64,000 nucleotides of DNA, from positions 44,809-108,808 of the forward strand of contig FORK01000010.1 of assembly GCA_900113995.1 (NCBI GenBank). Reading direction: 5' to 3'. The notes beneath the pieces are model-generated. The model did no database searches. It was not told the origin of the DNA and saw only the letters and a list, made by a program, of their open reading frames with translations. Shown piece after piece: positions 41,961 to 52,117 of the stretch (position 1 is its first letter; each line of letters starts with the position of its first letter). A program made the translations under genes and the position numbers. The stretch is from Ruminococcaceae bacterium D5. GTDB lineage: Bacteria; Bacillota; Clostridia; Oscillospirales; Ruminococcaceae.

Positions 41961-42837
41961 CCGAGAACACCTCCCTGATTACGCCGGGATGAGGGGATTC
42001 TCCCAGAAGAATCACCGTTTCAAACCCGCCGGAAGCAAGCAAACGCCTGCCTGCTTCGCGGCGAAGCAGTTCTTCTCTGCTCCCGGCGTGGATTGTCGTG
42101 ACGACTGCGACGCCGCTGTGCAGTGCTTGTGACACCGCTTCAACGTCCTGCAGTGTGCCAAGCTCGTCGCAGAGGATAACCTGCGGGGCGAGACTGCGAA
42201 TCGCCAGCAGCATTCCGGCACCCTTTTCATATCCTCGCAGGACACAGCAGCCGTCACAGAAGCCCGAAAGTTCCCCACGCTCGTCCACCACCGCCACCCG
42301 GTCGCAGCCGGAAACCGCTCCCTCGGCAAGCTTGCGTGCCAGTTCCCGCAGAAGGGTGGTTTTTCCGCTCGAGGGTGCTCCCGCGATCAGAAGTCCCCTG
42401 ACTCCCTGAGAAAATGCCTGTCCTATCACCGAATCAGCCGCTCCGGGAAAAGCCCTTGCGATACGCAGGACAATCGCGTTGATCTCCCGCAGGTTAACCG
42501 TTCTTCCCGCTGCATCGTGGACCGCAGTGGCCGCAAATCCCGCCCGGTGTCCCCCGGGCAGGGTCAGAAAGCCCTGTGCAATTTCCATTTGATGAGTATG
42601 CAATGCTTGTCCGCTCAGAGTCAAAAGGCTCTGAGAAAGTTCCTGCGCCGTTACTGGAGCCAGATTTCGATAGCATTGGCTCCGGTTGCAGGCGCGCAGA
42701 ATCGGGGGCTGTCCCAACAGCAGGCGCAGTTCCTGCGCCTGCGCAACGACCGAGTGCGGCAGGGTCAGCAGTCTCCCACGCAGACCTGGCGCCAGGCCGG
42801 ACACCGCCTGTTCATATGGACGGACGCTTTCCATCAT
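41854..42837 (-). CDS. spoIIIAA: Stage III sporulation protein AA (ATPase)
   Basis: A 327-residue secretion-type ATPase: Walker A GAPSSGKTTLL, VVDERGELSGF, Walker B-like QVILCDELG and TTIHAGSREEL. It is the mother-cell energy subunit of the SpoIIIA-SpoIIQ channel. The start at 42837 has AAGGAG eight bases upstream; an ATG 11 codons earlier is less likely. The C-terminal 35 residues (after DELIETSGIA) run through the start of spoIIIAB and look less like family sequence. Confidence 0.93.
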   Translation of the reverse strand: MMESVRPYEQAVSGLAPGLRGRLLTLPHSVVAQAQELRLLLGQPPILRACNRSQCYRNLAPVTAQELSQSLLTLSGQALHTHQMEIAQGFLTLPGGHRAGFAATAVHDAAGRTVNLREINAIVLRIARAFPGAADSVIGQAFSQGVRGLLIAGAPSSGKTTLLRELARKLAEGAVSGCDRVAVVDERGELSGFCDGCCVLRGYEKGAGMLLAIRSLAPQVILCDELGTLQDVEAVSQALHSGVAVVTTIHAGSREELLRREAGRRLLASGGFETVILLGESPHPGVIREVFSVDELIETSGIAFAGGQLHSGRRHPGIRLSPAVCGA

Positions 42838-43252
42838 CGTTTCATCTCCTTGTCCAAACGCTTGGTCCATCTATATGCAGAGGCTGTCCGGTCTAGAACA
42901 AAAAAACAGGCACGGTAAAATACCGTGCCATATGAGAGTGTGTTTGTCTCTGCAAATTTTAATATGAAATCAAGCAGAAAACCAATCTGCGGCGCAAAAC
43001 ATCCATATCTTTTGATTCAGGTGAATGATACTATCAAATACAACATTTTGCAGCTGTTTTGCGTTTCAGGGAAGTTACCGGATTTTCCAGTGCGGAAACA
43101 CCCTGTAAAAAGCTTTGCTTTCAGCGCTGGACGAAGCGGACTGTTGGTAAAGCTCTTTCGATGACAGGAAGACACCCACCGGACCGTGAACACCCGGCAG
43201 CAGGCTGTGACAAAGCCCGGCCAGACGCCGGTTATGGCTCACAGAGAGTCCG
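42838..43252 (-). other. 415-base gap before the spoIIIA operon
   Basis: Contains the terminator at 42905-42930. The rest shows no coding family. A sigma-E promoter for spoIIIA is expected here, but I could not place one convincingly. Confidence 0.5.
42905..42930 (-). terminator. Terminator downstream of the M18 aminopeptidase operon
   Basis: On the minus strand GGCACGGTA and TACCGTGCC pair around TTT, followed by TGTTTTTTTG. It separates the DUF951-to-M18 operon from spoIIIAA. Confidence 0.8.
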
Positions 43253-44662
43253 CTATTTCAGATATGCGTCAAAGGCGCGGTAGGTCTGGTAAACATCCGA
43301 CTTGGCAACCACTTCAAATGGAGCATGCATCGAAAGGACCGGCACTCCCACATCGACTACATCGACGTTCAGAGCGGCAATGAACATGGCAACGGTACCG
43401 CCGCCGCCCGCGTCAACCTTCCCGAGTTCGCCCGTCTGCCACTGAATCCCGGCGTCATCGAGAAGCCTGCGGACAACCCCCATGAATTCAGCCGAAGCAT
43501 CGCTGGTGCCCGACTTTCCTCGGGCCCCGGTATATTTGGTGACCACAACGCCGTAGTTGCAATAGGAGGCGTTGTTTTTCTCATGCACCTCACCGTAGGT
43601 GGGGTCAAAGGCGGCGTTGACGTCTGCCGAAAGGCAGGTAGAGGCCGAAAGGACCGTGCGCCCCGCCAGATGATGAGGCGCGGCAAGATCCTCAATGAAA
43701 TACTCGAGAAAGCGGGAGTTAAGACCCGAATTTCCAGTGGAACCGATCTCTTCCTTGTCGGCCAGCACCGTTACGCTGGTATAGGCGGGCCGGTCATTTT
43801 TCAGCGCGGCGGTCAGAGCGGTATAGGCACAAACCCGGTCATCGTGGCCGTAGGCGCCGATAAAGCTTCGGTCGAGGCCGACGTCAACGGCATGATAGGC
43901 AGGAACCATCGTCAGTTCGGCAGAGAGGAAGTCAGCCTCGACAATTCCATATTTTTCATTGAGCAGCTTGAGAATGCCGAGCTTGACCCGCTCGCTCTCT
44001 TTGTCGTCGCGGAACATCCGTCCGCCGACCAGAACGTTGAGCGACTCGCCCTTGATTCCGTCGGAAAGCTTTCTCTGCATCTGTTCCCCCGCGAGGTGGG
44101 GCAGAAGATCGGTAATGGTAAAAACGGGATCTCCCTCGTCCTCCCCCACCGTCACGGCGACCCGCTCGCCGTCGGCACGGATCACCACGCCGTGCAGTGC
44201 CAGCGGGATGGCAGTCCACTGGTATTTTTTGATTCCGCCGTAGTAGTGGGTTTTGAACATCGCAAGCTGTGCTTCTTCATAAAGGGGACGGGGCTTGAGG
44301 TCAATGCGCGGAGAGTCAATATGGGCGGCGACAATCCGCACGCCTTTTTCGAGCGGTTCGGTCCCGACAGTGCACAGGATAATCGCCTTGCCGCGGTTAT
44401 TCAGAAATACGCGGTCGCCCGCTTCGTATTTTACCTTGGGATCAAATGCCTTGAATCCCTTCTCCCGGGCCATTGAGATGGTGATTTCCACCGCCTCACG
44501 CTCGGTTTTGGCCAGATCCAGAAACTTTTTATACCCCTCGCAGAACAGGTCGGCTTTCTCCCACTCCTCGTCGGAGAGCCGTTCGCCTGCGTTCTTCGGG
44601 GCATAGCAGAGCTGCTCCTTGAGCTTCTGCGCCTCGGTCTTCTTTTCAGCTTTCTCAGCCAT
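43253..44662 (-). CDS. M18-family metallo-aminopeptidase
   Basis: A 469-residue cytosolic M18 aminopeptidase (ApeA/ApeB type) acting on N-terminal residues of peptides. Metal-site blocks seen: AAHIDSPRIDLKP, SFIGAYGHDDRVC and ADKEEIGSTGNSG, and near the end DVGVPVLSMHAPFEV. Full length. Last gene of the minus-strand operon, 24 bases after the transglycosylase gene, followed by a terminator. Confidence 0.93.
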   Translation of the reverse strand: MAEKAEKKTEAQKLKEQLCYAPKNAGERLSDEEWEKADLFCEGYKKFLDLAKTEREAVEITISMAREKGFKAFDPKVKYEAGDRVFLNNRGKAIILCTVGTEPLEKGVRIVAAHIDSPRIDLKPRPLYEEAQLAMFKTHYYGGIKKYQWTAIPLALHGVVIRADGERVAVTVGEDEGDPVFTITDLLPHLAGEQMQRKLSDGIKGESLNVLVGGRMFRDDKESERVKLGILKLLNEKYGIVEADFLSAELTMVPAYHAVDVGLDRSFIGAYGHDDRVCAYTALTAALKNDRPAYTSVTVLADKEEIGSTGNSGLNSRFLEYFIEDLAAPHHLAGRTVLSASTCLSADVNAAFDPTYGEVHEKNNASYCNYGVVVTKYTGARGKSGTSDASAEFMGVVRRLLDDAGIQWQTGELGKVDAGGGGTVAMFIAALNVDVVDVGVPVLSMHAPFEVVAKSDVYQTYRAFDAYLK

Positions 44663-44686
44663 TGCAATCAGCTCCTTGTCTTCTTA

Positions 44687-45250
44687 TCATTTATTGTAAA
44701 GCCTGCGGTAGACGCCGGCGGTTTTCAGAACCTTCGGAACATACCACGCAGTATCGGTAAAGGGAATATTGTCGAGCACAATTCCATCAGCGCTGTGTTC
44801 GGTGTCCGAAAGCCAGCGCTTGACGCTTCCCCATCCCGCGTGGTAGGCGGCAAGCGCCTCCGCCTCTCCGCCGAACTCGTCGAGCAGCAGAGAAAGCAGG
44901 CGGGTTCCATAGCGGATGTTCGTTTCTGGATCGAAAAGGTCATCATAGGCCGTCACCGTGTCTCCCATCCGCCATTGGGTCCATTCAAAGGTTTCCTCGG
45001 TGATCTGCATCAGTCCCCGCGCTCCGATCGGTGAGACGGCGTCGGCCCGAAACCTGCTTTCGGTATGGATCACACCGTAGACGAATGCGGGAGAAAGTCC
45101 GTTTTCCTCGCTGTAACGATCGATCAGCTCCTCATATTGGAGCGGATAGAGGGCCGTCAGCACCATACGGACTCCGGCCAACGCCAGCACGAGAATAAGG
45201 ACAAAAACCGCCGGAAACAGAAATTTCCGCCGGCGGCGCTTTCCGCTCAT
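44687..45250 (-). CDS. Membrane-anchored lytic transglycosylase
   Basis: A 187-residue protein: basic N-terminus, one membrane helix (FLFPAVFVLILVLALAGVRM), and an SLT domain with the catalytic Glu64 in HTESRFRADAVSPIGARGLMQI, then YGTRLLSLLLDEF and LAAYHAGWGSVKRWL. It cleaves peptidoglycan glycan chains outside the membrane. It overlaps coaE by four bases. Confidence 0.93.
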   Translation of the reverse strand: MSGKRRRRKFLFPAVFVLILVLALAGVRMVLTALYPLQYEELIDRYSEENGLSPAFVYGVIHTESRFRADAVSPIGARGLMQITEETFEWTQWRMGDTVTAYDDLFDPETNIRYGTRLLSLLLDEFGGEAEALAAYHAGWGSVKRWLSDTEHSADGIVLDNIPFTDTAWYVPKVLKTAGVYRRLYNK

Positions 45251-45918
45251 ATGGCATCCTCCGGGCCCGGAGCAGCGTCGCCCTGCGTCTGTTCCGACAC
45301 GTTCAGCTCACGCAGTGCGCGTTCAAGCAGGTCGATCGTTTCGAGTGTTTTGATGTGCAGAAGCTCGGGGTCTCCGTCGTTCATAATGACGAGCTGGGAA
45401 CGGGACGAATAAAAAGCGTCGTCATGCTGGGAGGCTATCCTTCTGCGTGCTTCCTGATCGGTCAGGTGGTCCCTCACAACGATTCGGTTGAGCCGTTCCG
45501 CCTCGGGGGCAAGCACCGAAATAATCAGCTCACAGTCGGCATCCGCACCGCTCTCAAAGAGGGTCGGGGCGTCGAGCACCACCAGCGGGACGCCTTGCTT
45601 GGCCAGCTCTTCCACCCTGCGGTTGATTTCCGCCCGGATATGGGGGAAGATCAGCTCATTTAGCTTTGACAGCTTCTGCGGGTTCCCAAACACGATGGAG
45701 GCAAGCTTTTTACGATTTAAGGTTCCGTCCATATTCAAAATCGCAATGGAGAACTCCAGCGCCAAATCCGCGAGACAGCTCTTCTCGCCGGAGACCACAT
45801 CGCGGGAAACCTGATCGCAGTCGATGACCTTGATGCCCCGTGCGCGGAAAAGGCTGCTGACCGTCGATTTGCCTGCACCGGTTTGGCCGGTCAGACCCAC
45901 CACATGGATTCCTTTCAT
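45247..45918 (-). CDS. coaE: Dephospho-CoA kinase
   Basis: A 223-residue P-loop kinase: GLTGQTGAGKSTVSSLF at the N-terminus, DCDQVSRDVV, and VVLDAPTLFESGADADCELI. It phosphorylates dephospho-CoA, the last step of CoA synthesis. The C-terminal Pro/Glu-rich ~20 residues are extra. Four-base overlaps on both sides. Confidence 0.94.
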   Translation of the reverse strand: MKGIHVVGLTGQTGAGKSTVSSLFRARGIKVIDCDQVSRDVVSGEKSCLADLALEFSIAILNMDGTLNRKKLASIVFGNPQKLSKLNELIFPHIRAEINRRVEELAKQGVPLVVLDAPTLFESGADADCELIISVLAPEAERLNRIVVRDHLTDQEARRRIASQHDDAFYSSRSQLVIMNDGDPELLHIKTLETIDLLERALRELNVSEQTQGDAAPGPEDAI

Positions 45919-46934
45919 CCTTTGATCACCTCAAATGCCGCCGCGCGAAGCATGCGGTTATAGACGCCAAGAGCGGCGCCGTCATGGTCGGGGCAACGGG
46001 CATAGACCAGTTTTGCTCCCTTTTCGTCAAACGTGCGCAGCGCCGCGAAAAGCTCCCGTCCCTGTTCGTCGGGGTGGTGCTCCCGCCCGTAGGTCAGGCA
46101 GGGCCGGTGCGCCAGCTTTTCCTCTCCGTCGAAAACCAGTCCCCAGGTTCCTTCCCCGCTCTGATTGAGCAAGGCGAGAAATCGCTCAAGGGTTGATTCC
46201 ACCAGCACCATCCGCGCCTTGGGAGCGTAATGGCGGTACTTCATGCCCGGCGAGGTCGGACGCTCGCCGGGGGCAAGAGGCTCCACTACCGCGTGGGAAA
46301 CCCTGACCGGCTCGCCCAGCGCCTCTTCGAGCTGCCCGGGTGAGATTCCGCCGGGACGCAGCAGGGTTGGTTCCCCGACCAGAGAGACGACGGTCGATTC
46401 AATGCCGACGGAGCATTGTCCTCCGTCGAGGATCAGCGGAATTTTCTCCCAGAGGTCGTCGATACAGTGGCGCGCCGTCGTGGGAGACGGGGAACCGGAA
46501 AGGTTGGCCGAGGGAGCTGCGATCGGCAGGCCGGAGGCAGCAATCACCGCGCGCGCCCCTTCGTGGGAAGGCATCCGCACCGCGACGGAATCCATCCCCG
46601 CAGTGGTCACCCCGGGAACCAAGCCGCTTTTCGGCAGGATGATGGTAAGAGGCCCCGGCCAGAAAGCCCGGGCCAGACGCATTGCGCGCTGCGGAATTTC
46701 TCGGACAAGCGGCTTCCACATCGAAAGATGGCTGATGTGCACAATCAGCGGGTTATCCTGAGGGCGGCCCTTGACCGCGAAGATTTCCCTGACTGCAGAT
46801 TCCTCCAGAGCGTTGGCGGCGAGGCCGTATACCGTTTCAGTCGGAAGCGCAACCAGCCCGCCGCTTTGCAGGACCTGAGCGGCTGCGGCAATTCCCTCCC
46901 GGTCACAGGGGAGCAGGCGGGTTTTCATACTCAT
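45915..46934 (-). CDS. tsaC: Threonylcarbamoyl-AMP synthase (Sua5/YwlC type)
   Basis: A 339-residue protein with an N-terminal YrdC domain ([48 protein letters not shown]) and a C-terminal Sua5 domain (from about 200, [14 protein letters not shown]). It makes the threonylcarbamoyl-adenylate used for tRNA t6A37. Overlaps prfA by four bases. The paralogue of its partner TsaD is encoded 10 kb away. Confidence 0.95.
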   Translation of the reverse strand: MSMKTRLLPCDREGIAAAAQVLQSGGLVALPTETVYGLAANALEESAVREIFAVKGRPQDNPLIVHISHLSMWKPLVREIPQRAMRLARAFWPGPLTIILPKSGLVPGVTTAGMDSVAVRMPSHEGARAVIAASGLPIAAPSANLSGSPSPTTARHCIDDLWEKIPLILDGGQCSVGIESTVVSLVGEPTLLRPGGISPGQLEEALGEPVRVSHAVVEPLAPGERPTSPGMKYRHYAPKARMVLVESTLERFLALLNQSGEGTWGLVFDGEEKLAHRPCLTYGREHHPDEQGRELFAALRTFDEKGAKLVYARCPDHDGAALGVYNRMLRAAAFEVIKG

Positions 46935-48013
46935 CGCTCCCCCTCCGCCGAGGCGCGAAGCCTCTCGGTCTGGTCGAAGGTGATCAGCGCATCAACAATC
47001 TCGTCGAGGTCTCCGTTCATCACCGCATCCAGCTTATACAGGGTCAGGCCGATCCGGTGGTCGGTCACCCGGCCCTGTGGGAAATTATAGGTGCGAATCC
47101 GCTCGGAGCGGTCGCCGGTTCCGACCTGACTTCTCCGTTCGGAGGCAACCTGTGCATTCTGTTCGCTGAGCATCCTGTCATAGAGACGGGAGCGCAGCAC
47201 ACTCATGGCCTTTTCCTTGTTTTTGTGCTGGCTGCGCTGGTCCTGACACTCCACCACCATGCCGGTGGGCAGATGAGTAATTCGGATGGCGGACTCCGTC
47301 TTATTGATATGCTGACCGCCCGCGCCGCTTGCCCGGAAGGTATCGATCTGCAGATCTTTCTCGTTGATTTCAACCTCAACATCCTCTACCTCGGGCAGCA
47401 CCGCCACGGTCACCGTCGAGGTGTGAATCCGCCCGGAGGCCTCGGTGTCAGGCACACGCTGCACCCGATGGACACCGCTCTCGTACTTCATCCGGGAATA
47501 AACCGATTCCCCTTCGAGCGAAAAACTGATTTCCTTATAGCCCCCCAGCTCGGTTTCGTTGGCGGAAATGGGGTCGAGCCCCCAGCCGCGGCGCTCGGCA
47601 TACATGGTATACATGCGGTGCAGCGAGGCGGCAAACAGCGCCGCTTCCTCGCCGCCCGCGCCGCCGCGGATCTCCACAATCACACTTTTGTCGTCGTTTG
47701 GGTCGCGGGGCAACAGCAGAATCCGCAGTTCCCCGGTGTGCAGCTCGATTTCCTTCTGGCTTTCCCGAAGCTGCTCTTCCGCCATTTCCCGCAGCTCATG
47801 GTCAAGCCCGCTCTCGGAGAGCAGCTCCTTCGCCTCTTCATGGGCCTGCTGCGCGGCGGCAAGCTCGCGGTATTTAGTGACGAGGGGGGTAAGGTCCTTA
47901 TATTCCTTCATCAGTGAGCGATACTGGCTGTTGTCATTGACAACCGAGGGATCGGTCAGCCGCAGGCTGATTTCCTCATAGCGGTCCTCGGCTGCTTTGA
48001 GCTTTTCAAGCAT
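46931..48013 (-). CDS. prfA: Peptide chain release factor 1
   Basis: A 360-residue RF1: helical N-terminus ([20 protein letters not shown]), stop-codon recognition region with the [10 protein letters not shown] tripeptide and the peptidyl-hydrolysis GGQ in [17 protein letters not shown]. It terminates translation at UAA/UAG. ATG at 48013 follows GGAGG. The gene for its methylase prmC is in this window too, on the plus strand. Confidence 0.96.
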   Translation of the reverse strand: MLEKLKAAEDRYEEISLRLTDPSVVNDNSQYRSLMKEYKDLTPLVTKYRELAAAQQAHEEAKELLSESGLDHELREMAEEQLRESQKEIELHTGELRILLLPRDPNDDKSVIVEIRGGAGGEEAALFAASLHRMYTMYAERRGWGLDPISANETELGGYKEISFSLEGESVYSRMKYESGVHRVQRVPDTEASGRIHTSTVTVAVLPEVEDVEVEINEKDLQIDTFRASGAGGQHINKTESAIRITHLPTGMVVECQDQRSQHKNKEKAMSVLRSRLYDRMLSEQNAQVASERRSQVGTGDRSERIRTYNFPQGRVTDHRIGLTLYKLDAVMNGDLDEIVDALITFDQTERLRASAEGER

Positions 48014-48066
48014 ATTCTTCCTCCGTATTCCTGCAAATGATCGTTTTACTGCAAGGGCGCCCCTCG

Positions 48067-48261
48067 CTAGAGCGCAGGAGGCTCGGAATGAACGATCTGC
48101 TTGATGTTGCGTTCCACTTTCACGCGAGGTACCAGCACTTCTCTGCCGCATCCCTTGCATCGGATACGAAAATCCGCGCCCGAACGCAGCACAAGGAACT
48201 CTTTCGCACCGCAGGGATGCGGCTTTTTCATCAGGAGGGTGTCCCCAACCCGCACATCCAT
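48067..48261 (-). CDS. DUF951-family protein
   Basis: A 64-residue protein with [18 protein letters not shown] and [17 protein letters not shown], two Cys pairs that would bind zinc. DUF951 is widespread in Firmicutes with unknown function. The ATG at 48261 follows GGAGG; a longer frame adds ten residues. It leads the operon that continues with prfA 53 bases on. Confidence 0.85.
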   Translation of the reverse strand: MDVRVGDTLLMKKPHPCGAKEFLVLRSGADFRIRCKGCGREVLVPRVKVERNIKQIVHSEPPAL

Positions 48262-48353
48262 CCAGTCTTCCTCCCTTGCCTGTAAAATCAAACGCCGACC
48301 GCCCCGTCAAAGCCGGAACGTCAGGCGGCAATCAATCATGGCCGTTACCGGTT

Positions 48354-48382
48354 ATTATAGCAGATTGTATGATATGCAGCAA
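48354..48382 (-). promoter_or_regulatory. Promoter of the DUF951-prfA operon
   Basis: On the minus strand TTGCTG, 17 bases ending in TGC (extended -10), then TATAAT. Start predicted near 48347, about 85 bases before DUF951. Confidence 0.6.
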
Positions 48383-48435
48383 ATCTTTTTATGCTTTTTC
48401 CAATCATAATCTTGTCATTCCACCTCTTCCCGGAC

Positions 48436-48465
48436 TTGTTTGAAACGGTTGTTCTGTGCTATACT
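48436..48465 (+). promoter_or_regulatory. Candidate promoter of the U32 peptidase gene
   Basis: TTGTTT and TATACT with an 18-base spacer, about 90 bases before the start codon. The -35 box is weak. Confidence 0.4.
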
Positions 48466-48559
48466 GGACAAGATTACAGGCCGGCTTCCCATCGGAAGCC
48501 GACCGTCCGCCGCGGCGCTTCCCCCAATTTTTATCGCGGCCAGAAACGGAGACAGAAAT

Positions 48560-50617
48560 ATGAACCGACCCGAAATCCTTGCCCCTGCCGGAAGCTTTGA
48601 ATCTCTGACCGCCGCGGTCAACTGCGGAGCAGATGCGGTTTACCTCGGCGGCAAGGCGCTGAACGCCCGGCGCAACGCCGGAAACTTCGACGAGGAAGAG
48701 CTGGCCCGCGCGGTGGAATACTGCCATCTGCATGGGACCAAGGTCTTGCAGACGATCAATATCGTCATGTTTGACGATGAGCTTCCTGAGCTGCTGCGCG
48801 CTGCCGAAACGGCTGCACGGCTGGGGATTGACGGAGCGATTGTACAGGATTTCGGCGTGCTTTCGGTGCTGAAAAATACGGTGCCCGAGCTTCCGCTGCT
48901 CGCTTCGACCCAGATGGCGGTGCATAACCTGGCCGGGGCCCGCGAGGCCGAACGTCTCGGCTGCCGGCGGGTTGTACTTGCCCGTGAGCTGACCGCTGAT
49001 GAAATCGGGCATATTGTATCCAATATTTCGGCGGAAACCGAGGTCTTTGTCCATGGGGCGCTCTGTATGAGCGTGTCGGGACAATGCTACCTTTCCTCGA
49101 TGCTCGGAGGCCGCAGCGGAAACCGCGGACTCTGCGCCCAGCCCTGCCGTCTTCCCTTCTCTGTGGAAAATGCGGACCACGCCCTTTCTCTCAAGGACCT
49201 TTCACTGATCGAACGTGTCCGGGAGCTGGCTGAACTCGGAGTCCGCTCGCTCAAAATTGAGGGGCGGATGAAGCGGCCGGAATATGTTGCCGCCGCCGTC
49301 ACAGCCCTGCGGACCGCACTTGACGGAGAAGCGCCCGATATGGAGACGCTGCGTTCGGTCTTTTCCCGCAGCGGCTTTACCACCGGCTATTTTGACGGCA
49401 GGCGCACCGCTTCTATGTTCGGCATCCGGCAGAAGGAGGACGTGACTGCCGCTTCCGGAGTGCTGGGACAGCTCGCGCAGCAGGCCGCGCAGGTCTATCC
49501 CCGCATTGAGGTCGAGGGGGCTTTTTCCGCATGCCGGGACGAGCCCGTTTCCCTTTCACTGCGTGACTGCGACGGAAACTGCGTATTTGCACAGGGCGAT
49601 CCCCCGCAGGAGGCCAGAACAAAGCCGACCGACAAAGAACGGGTGCGGCAAAGCCTTTCCAAAACCGGTGGCACACCTTACCGCTTTGCCACGCTGGACA
49701 TCGATTTGGGGGCGGGGCTGATGCTCCCCGTTTCACAGATCAATTCCCTGCGGCGGGACGCTTTTGAGCAGCTTTCCCGCCTGCGGTCGCAGCTGCATCC
49801 CCACCGCTGCTCCGGCACCGTTCCCGCCCTTCTGCCGAGGCCTGCCCGGAACAATCCTCCGTTGCTGCGCGCCCGCTGCACCCTCTCTCAGCTTTCAAAT
49901 GGGATGTCCGACTGCTGTGATGAGCTGATTCTTCCGCTGAATGAGGTTTCCCGGGCGCTTGAACAGGGAATTCCCGTAGGAAAAATCATCGCCGAGATTC
50001 CACGCATCCTCTTCGAGGGTGAGGATGAGGCCATGCTGCTGCTTTCTGCTCTGCCTGGTCTGGGAATAGAACGCGCTTGGGCGGGCAACCTCGGCGGCGC
50101 CGCTCTCGCCCGTGAAGCCGGTCTGGCGGTCTGCGGGGGTTGGTCCCTGAATCTCACCAACTCCCATGCGCTCCGCGAGGCCCGCGAGGAAATCGGTCTT
50201 TGCGACGCTGAGCTTTCCTTTGAGCTTGCGCTGCCCAAGGCGAAGGCGGTCGGAGATCCCCTCCCCGCCGGCTTGGTGGCCTATGGCTCGCTGCCGCTGA
50301 TGGCCTTTCGCAACTGTCCGGTCCGCACCCGAATCGGCTGTGATGCCTGCGGTCAAAACGGCAGGCTCACCGACCGCAAGGGGGTTTCCTTCCCGGTTTT
50401 CTGCCGGGATCACCGGGTGAGCGAGCTTTATAATGCGGTGCCCCTCTGGCTGGCCGACCGTCTTGGCGAATACGCCGGATTTTCTTTCCTGACCCTTTGG
50501 TTCACCGGGGAGTCCGCCGAACGTTGTGCCGCTGTTGCGCGTGCCTATGCGGGCAAAGCAGACCCGGCTCCGCCCGCGCAGTATACCCGCGGTCTCTACT
50601 ATCGCAATGTTCCCTAA
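48560..50617 (+). CDS. Peptidase U32-family protein
   Basis: A 685-residue protein: PEILAPAGSFESLTAAVNCGADAVYLGG at the N-terminus, VHGALCMSVSGQCYLSSMLG and NRGLCAQPCRLP (U32 signature with conserved Cys residues), LKDLSLI and a C-terminal DUF3656-like part with further Cys (NCPVRTRIGCDACG). U32 members include collagenase-like proteins and iron-sulfur tRNA/ubiquinone hydroxylases (RlhA, TrhP), so RNA modification is more likely than proteolysis. Start at 48560 follows GGAGACAG. First of a plus-strand run. Confidence 0.9.
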   Translation: MNRPEILAPAGSFESLTAAVNCGADAVYLGGKALNARRNAGNFDEEELARAVEYCHLHGTKVLQTINIVMFDDELPELLRAAETAARLGIDGAIVQDFGVLSVLKNTVPELPLLASTQMAVHNLAGAREAERLGCRRVVLARELTADEIGHIVSNISAETEVFVHGALCMSVSGQCYLSSMLGGRSGNRGLCAQPCRLPFSVENADHALSLKDLSLIERVRELAELGVRSLKIEGRMKRPEYVAAAVTALRTALDGEAPDMETLRSVFSRSGFTTGYFDGRRTASMFGIRQKEDVTAASGVLGQLAQQAAQVYPRIEVEGAFSACRDEPVSLSLRDCDGNCVFAQGDPPQEARTKPTDKERVRQSLSKTGGTPYRFATLDIDLGAGLMLPVSQINSLRRDAFEQLSRLRSQLHPHRCSGTVPALLPRPARNNPPLLRARCTLSQLSNGMSDCCDELILPLNEVSRALEQGIPVGKIIAEIPRILFEGEDEAMLLLSALPGLGIERAWAGNLGGAALAREAGLAVCGGWSLNLTNSHALREAREEIGLCDAELSFELALPKAKAVGDPLPAGLVAYGSLPLMAFRNCPVRTRIGCDACGQNGRLTDRKGVSFPVFCRDHRVSELYNAVPLWLADRLGEYAGFSFLTLWFTGESAERCAAVARAYAGKADPAPPAQYTRGLYYRNVP

Positions 50618-50645
50618 TTCTTCCACGAAAGGAATCTTCTGCTGC

Positions 50646-51320
50646 ATGAAACTGCCTTATGATACCCTGCTGTTCGACCTTGACGGAACCATCATTGATT
50701 CCGCCCCGGGAGTTTTCGCCTCACTGTGCCCCGCTTTCGCGGCTGTCGGGCTTCCGGAACCCTCCGAGGCTTTGCTGCGCCGCTTTATCGGCCCGCCTCT
50801 GGCTGAATCCTTCGAGACCTATTGCTATCTGGATGGGGAAAAAATTTCGGAAGCCATCCGCGTATTCCGCTCTCATTATGAAGTGGACGGCAAGCTGCTC
50901 TGCTCCGCTTATCCGGGCCTGGAGAGGCTTTTCGCGCGTCTGAAGCAGGCCGGGAAACGGTTGTTCGTGGCAACCTCCAAGCCGGAGGTCTTCGCGCGGG
51001 AAATCATGGCGAATCTCGGACTTGCCTCTTATTTCGACGGAATCTATGGCGCCGATCTCAGTGAACGGGTCGAAAAATGGGAGGTGCTTGCCCGGCTCAT
51101 CATGGAAAATACCGGGATCGACCGGGAGCATGCGGTGATGATCGGCGATCGAAAATATGATGTTGTCGGGGCGGCGCGGTGCGGACTTGATTGTATCGGC
51201 ATCCTTTACGGCTTCGGCGACCGTACCGAGTTTGAAGCGGCGGGTGCCAAATATATTACCGAAACGGTGGAATCGCTCGAAGAGCTTTTGCTTCCGCCGC
51301 AGCGGAGGAAATCAATGTGA
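50646..51320 (+). CDS. HAD-family phosphatase (phosphoglycolate phosphatase-like)
   Basis: A 224-residue haloacid dehalogenase hydrolase: motif I DLDGTIID, cap domain, motif II ATSKPEVFA, motif III Lys near SERVEKWE, and motif IV MIGDRKYDVVGA. Substrate not predictable; phosphoglycolate or nucleotide phosphates are typical. It overlaps the methyltransferase start by four bases. Confidence 0.9.
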   Translation: MKLPYDTLLFDLDGTIIDSAPGVFASLCPAFAAVGLPEPSEALLRRFIGPPLAESFETYCYLDGEKISEAIRVFRSHYEVDGKLLCSAYPGLERLFARLKQAGKRLFVATSKPEVFAREIMANLGLASYFDGIYGADLSERVEKWEVLARLIMENTGIDREHAVMIGDRKYDVVGAARCGLDCIGILYGFGDRTEFEAAGAKYITETVESLEELLLPPQRRKSM

Positions 51321-52102
51321 ACATCGCGTGGAATGCCGAGGAATATACCGAACGCTTTCAGTTTGTCCATCAATACGGCGAGGACCTTTTTTCATGGCTT
51401 GATCTGACGCCCGGCATGTCGGTGGTTGACCTCGGCTGCGGCAATGGGGCACTGACGGAACGTCTTGCGGCGATGGGGGCGGAGGTACTCGGCTTGGATG
51501 CCTCGCCCGAGATGCTTGCCGTTGCACAGCGGCATCATCCTCGTCTTCGATTTGAGCGGGCGGATGCCGCTTCCTTTATTGTGGAACGGCCGGTTGACGC
51601 CGTCTTTTCAAACGCCGTTTTCCATTGGATTGACGATCAGGACGCACTGCTCTCCTCCGTTTCGCAGGCCCTCAAACCGGGCGGACAGCTCGTCTGTGAG
51701 TTCGGTGGGGCGGGCTGCGCCGAAACGGTACATCATGCGCTGCGCACCGCTTTTGCGCGGCGGGGCCTGCCCTATCGCTTTCGATTTTATTTTCCAACCG
51801 TCGGAGAATACGCACCGCTTCTTGAAGCACACCGGCTCAAGGTGGTCCGCGCTTCCCTGTTCGACCGTTTTACCGAACAGGTGGGAGAGGACGGTCTGGC
51901 TGACTGGATTCGAATGTTCGTCACCCTGCCCTTTGAAGGTCTCTCCGACAGCCGGCGCGCGGAAATCATCCGCGAGGCGGTGGAAGCCTGCCGCCCTTCC
52001 CTTTTCGTCAACGGGAAATGGCATGTCGATTATGTCCGCATCCGAATCAAGGCGATCCGGGTGGCCGGGCCGCTGGAAGCGGCGAAGGAGAAAATCCGCT
52101 GA
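51317..52102 (+). CDS. Class I SAM-dependent methyltransferase (trans-aconitate methyltransferase-like)
   Basis: A 261-residue protein: the SAM motif VVDLGCGNGALTERLAAMG, VLGLDASPEMLA and VDAVFSNAVFHWIDD. GTG start. The N-terminus WNAEEYTERFQFVHQYGEDLF fits the Tam-like group, in which the WxxxxYxxxxxFV stretch is conserved. Acceptor molecule unknown. Coupled to the HAD gene. Confidence 0.85.
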   Translation: MNIAWNAEEYTERFQFVHQYGEDLFSWLDLTPGMSVVDLGCGNGALTERLAAMGAEVLGLDASPEMLAVAQRHHPRLRFERADAASFIVERPVDAVFSNAVFHWIDDQDALLSSVSQALKPGGQLVCEFGGAGCAETVHHALRTAFARRGLPYRFRFYFPTVGEYAPLLEAHRLKVVRASLFDRFTEQVGEDGLADWIRMFVTLPFEGLSDSRRAEIIREAVEACRPSLFVNGKWHVDYVRIRIKAIRVAGPLEAAKEKIR

Positions 52103-52117
52103 AAGAGGAGAAGTTTT

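Noticed and set aside
42838..43000. Possible sigma-E promoters upstream of spoIIIAA
   Set aside because: One candidate (TTCATATT with CAAACACA at 14-base spacing) lies upstream of the terminator at 42905-42930, another near CATATAGAT lacks a -35 box; neither is convincing.
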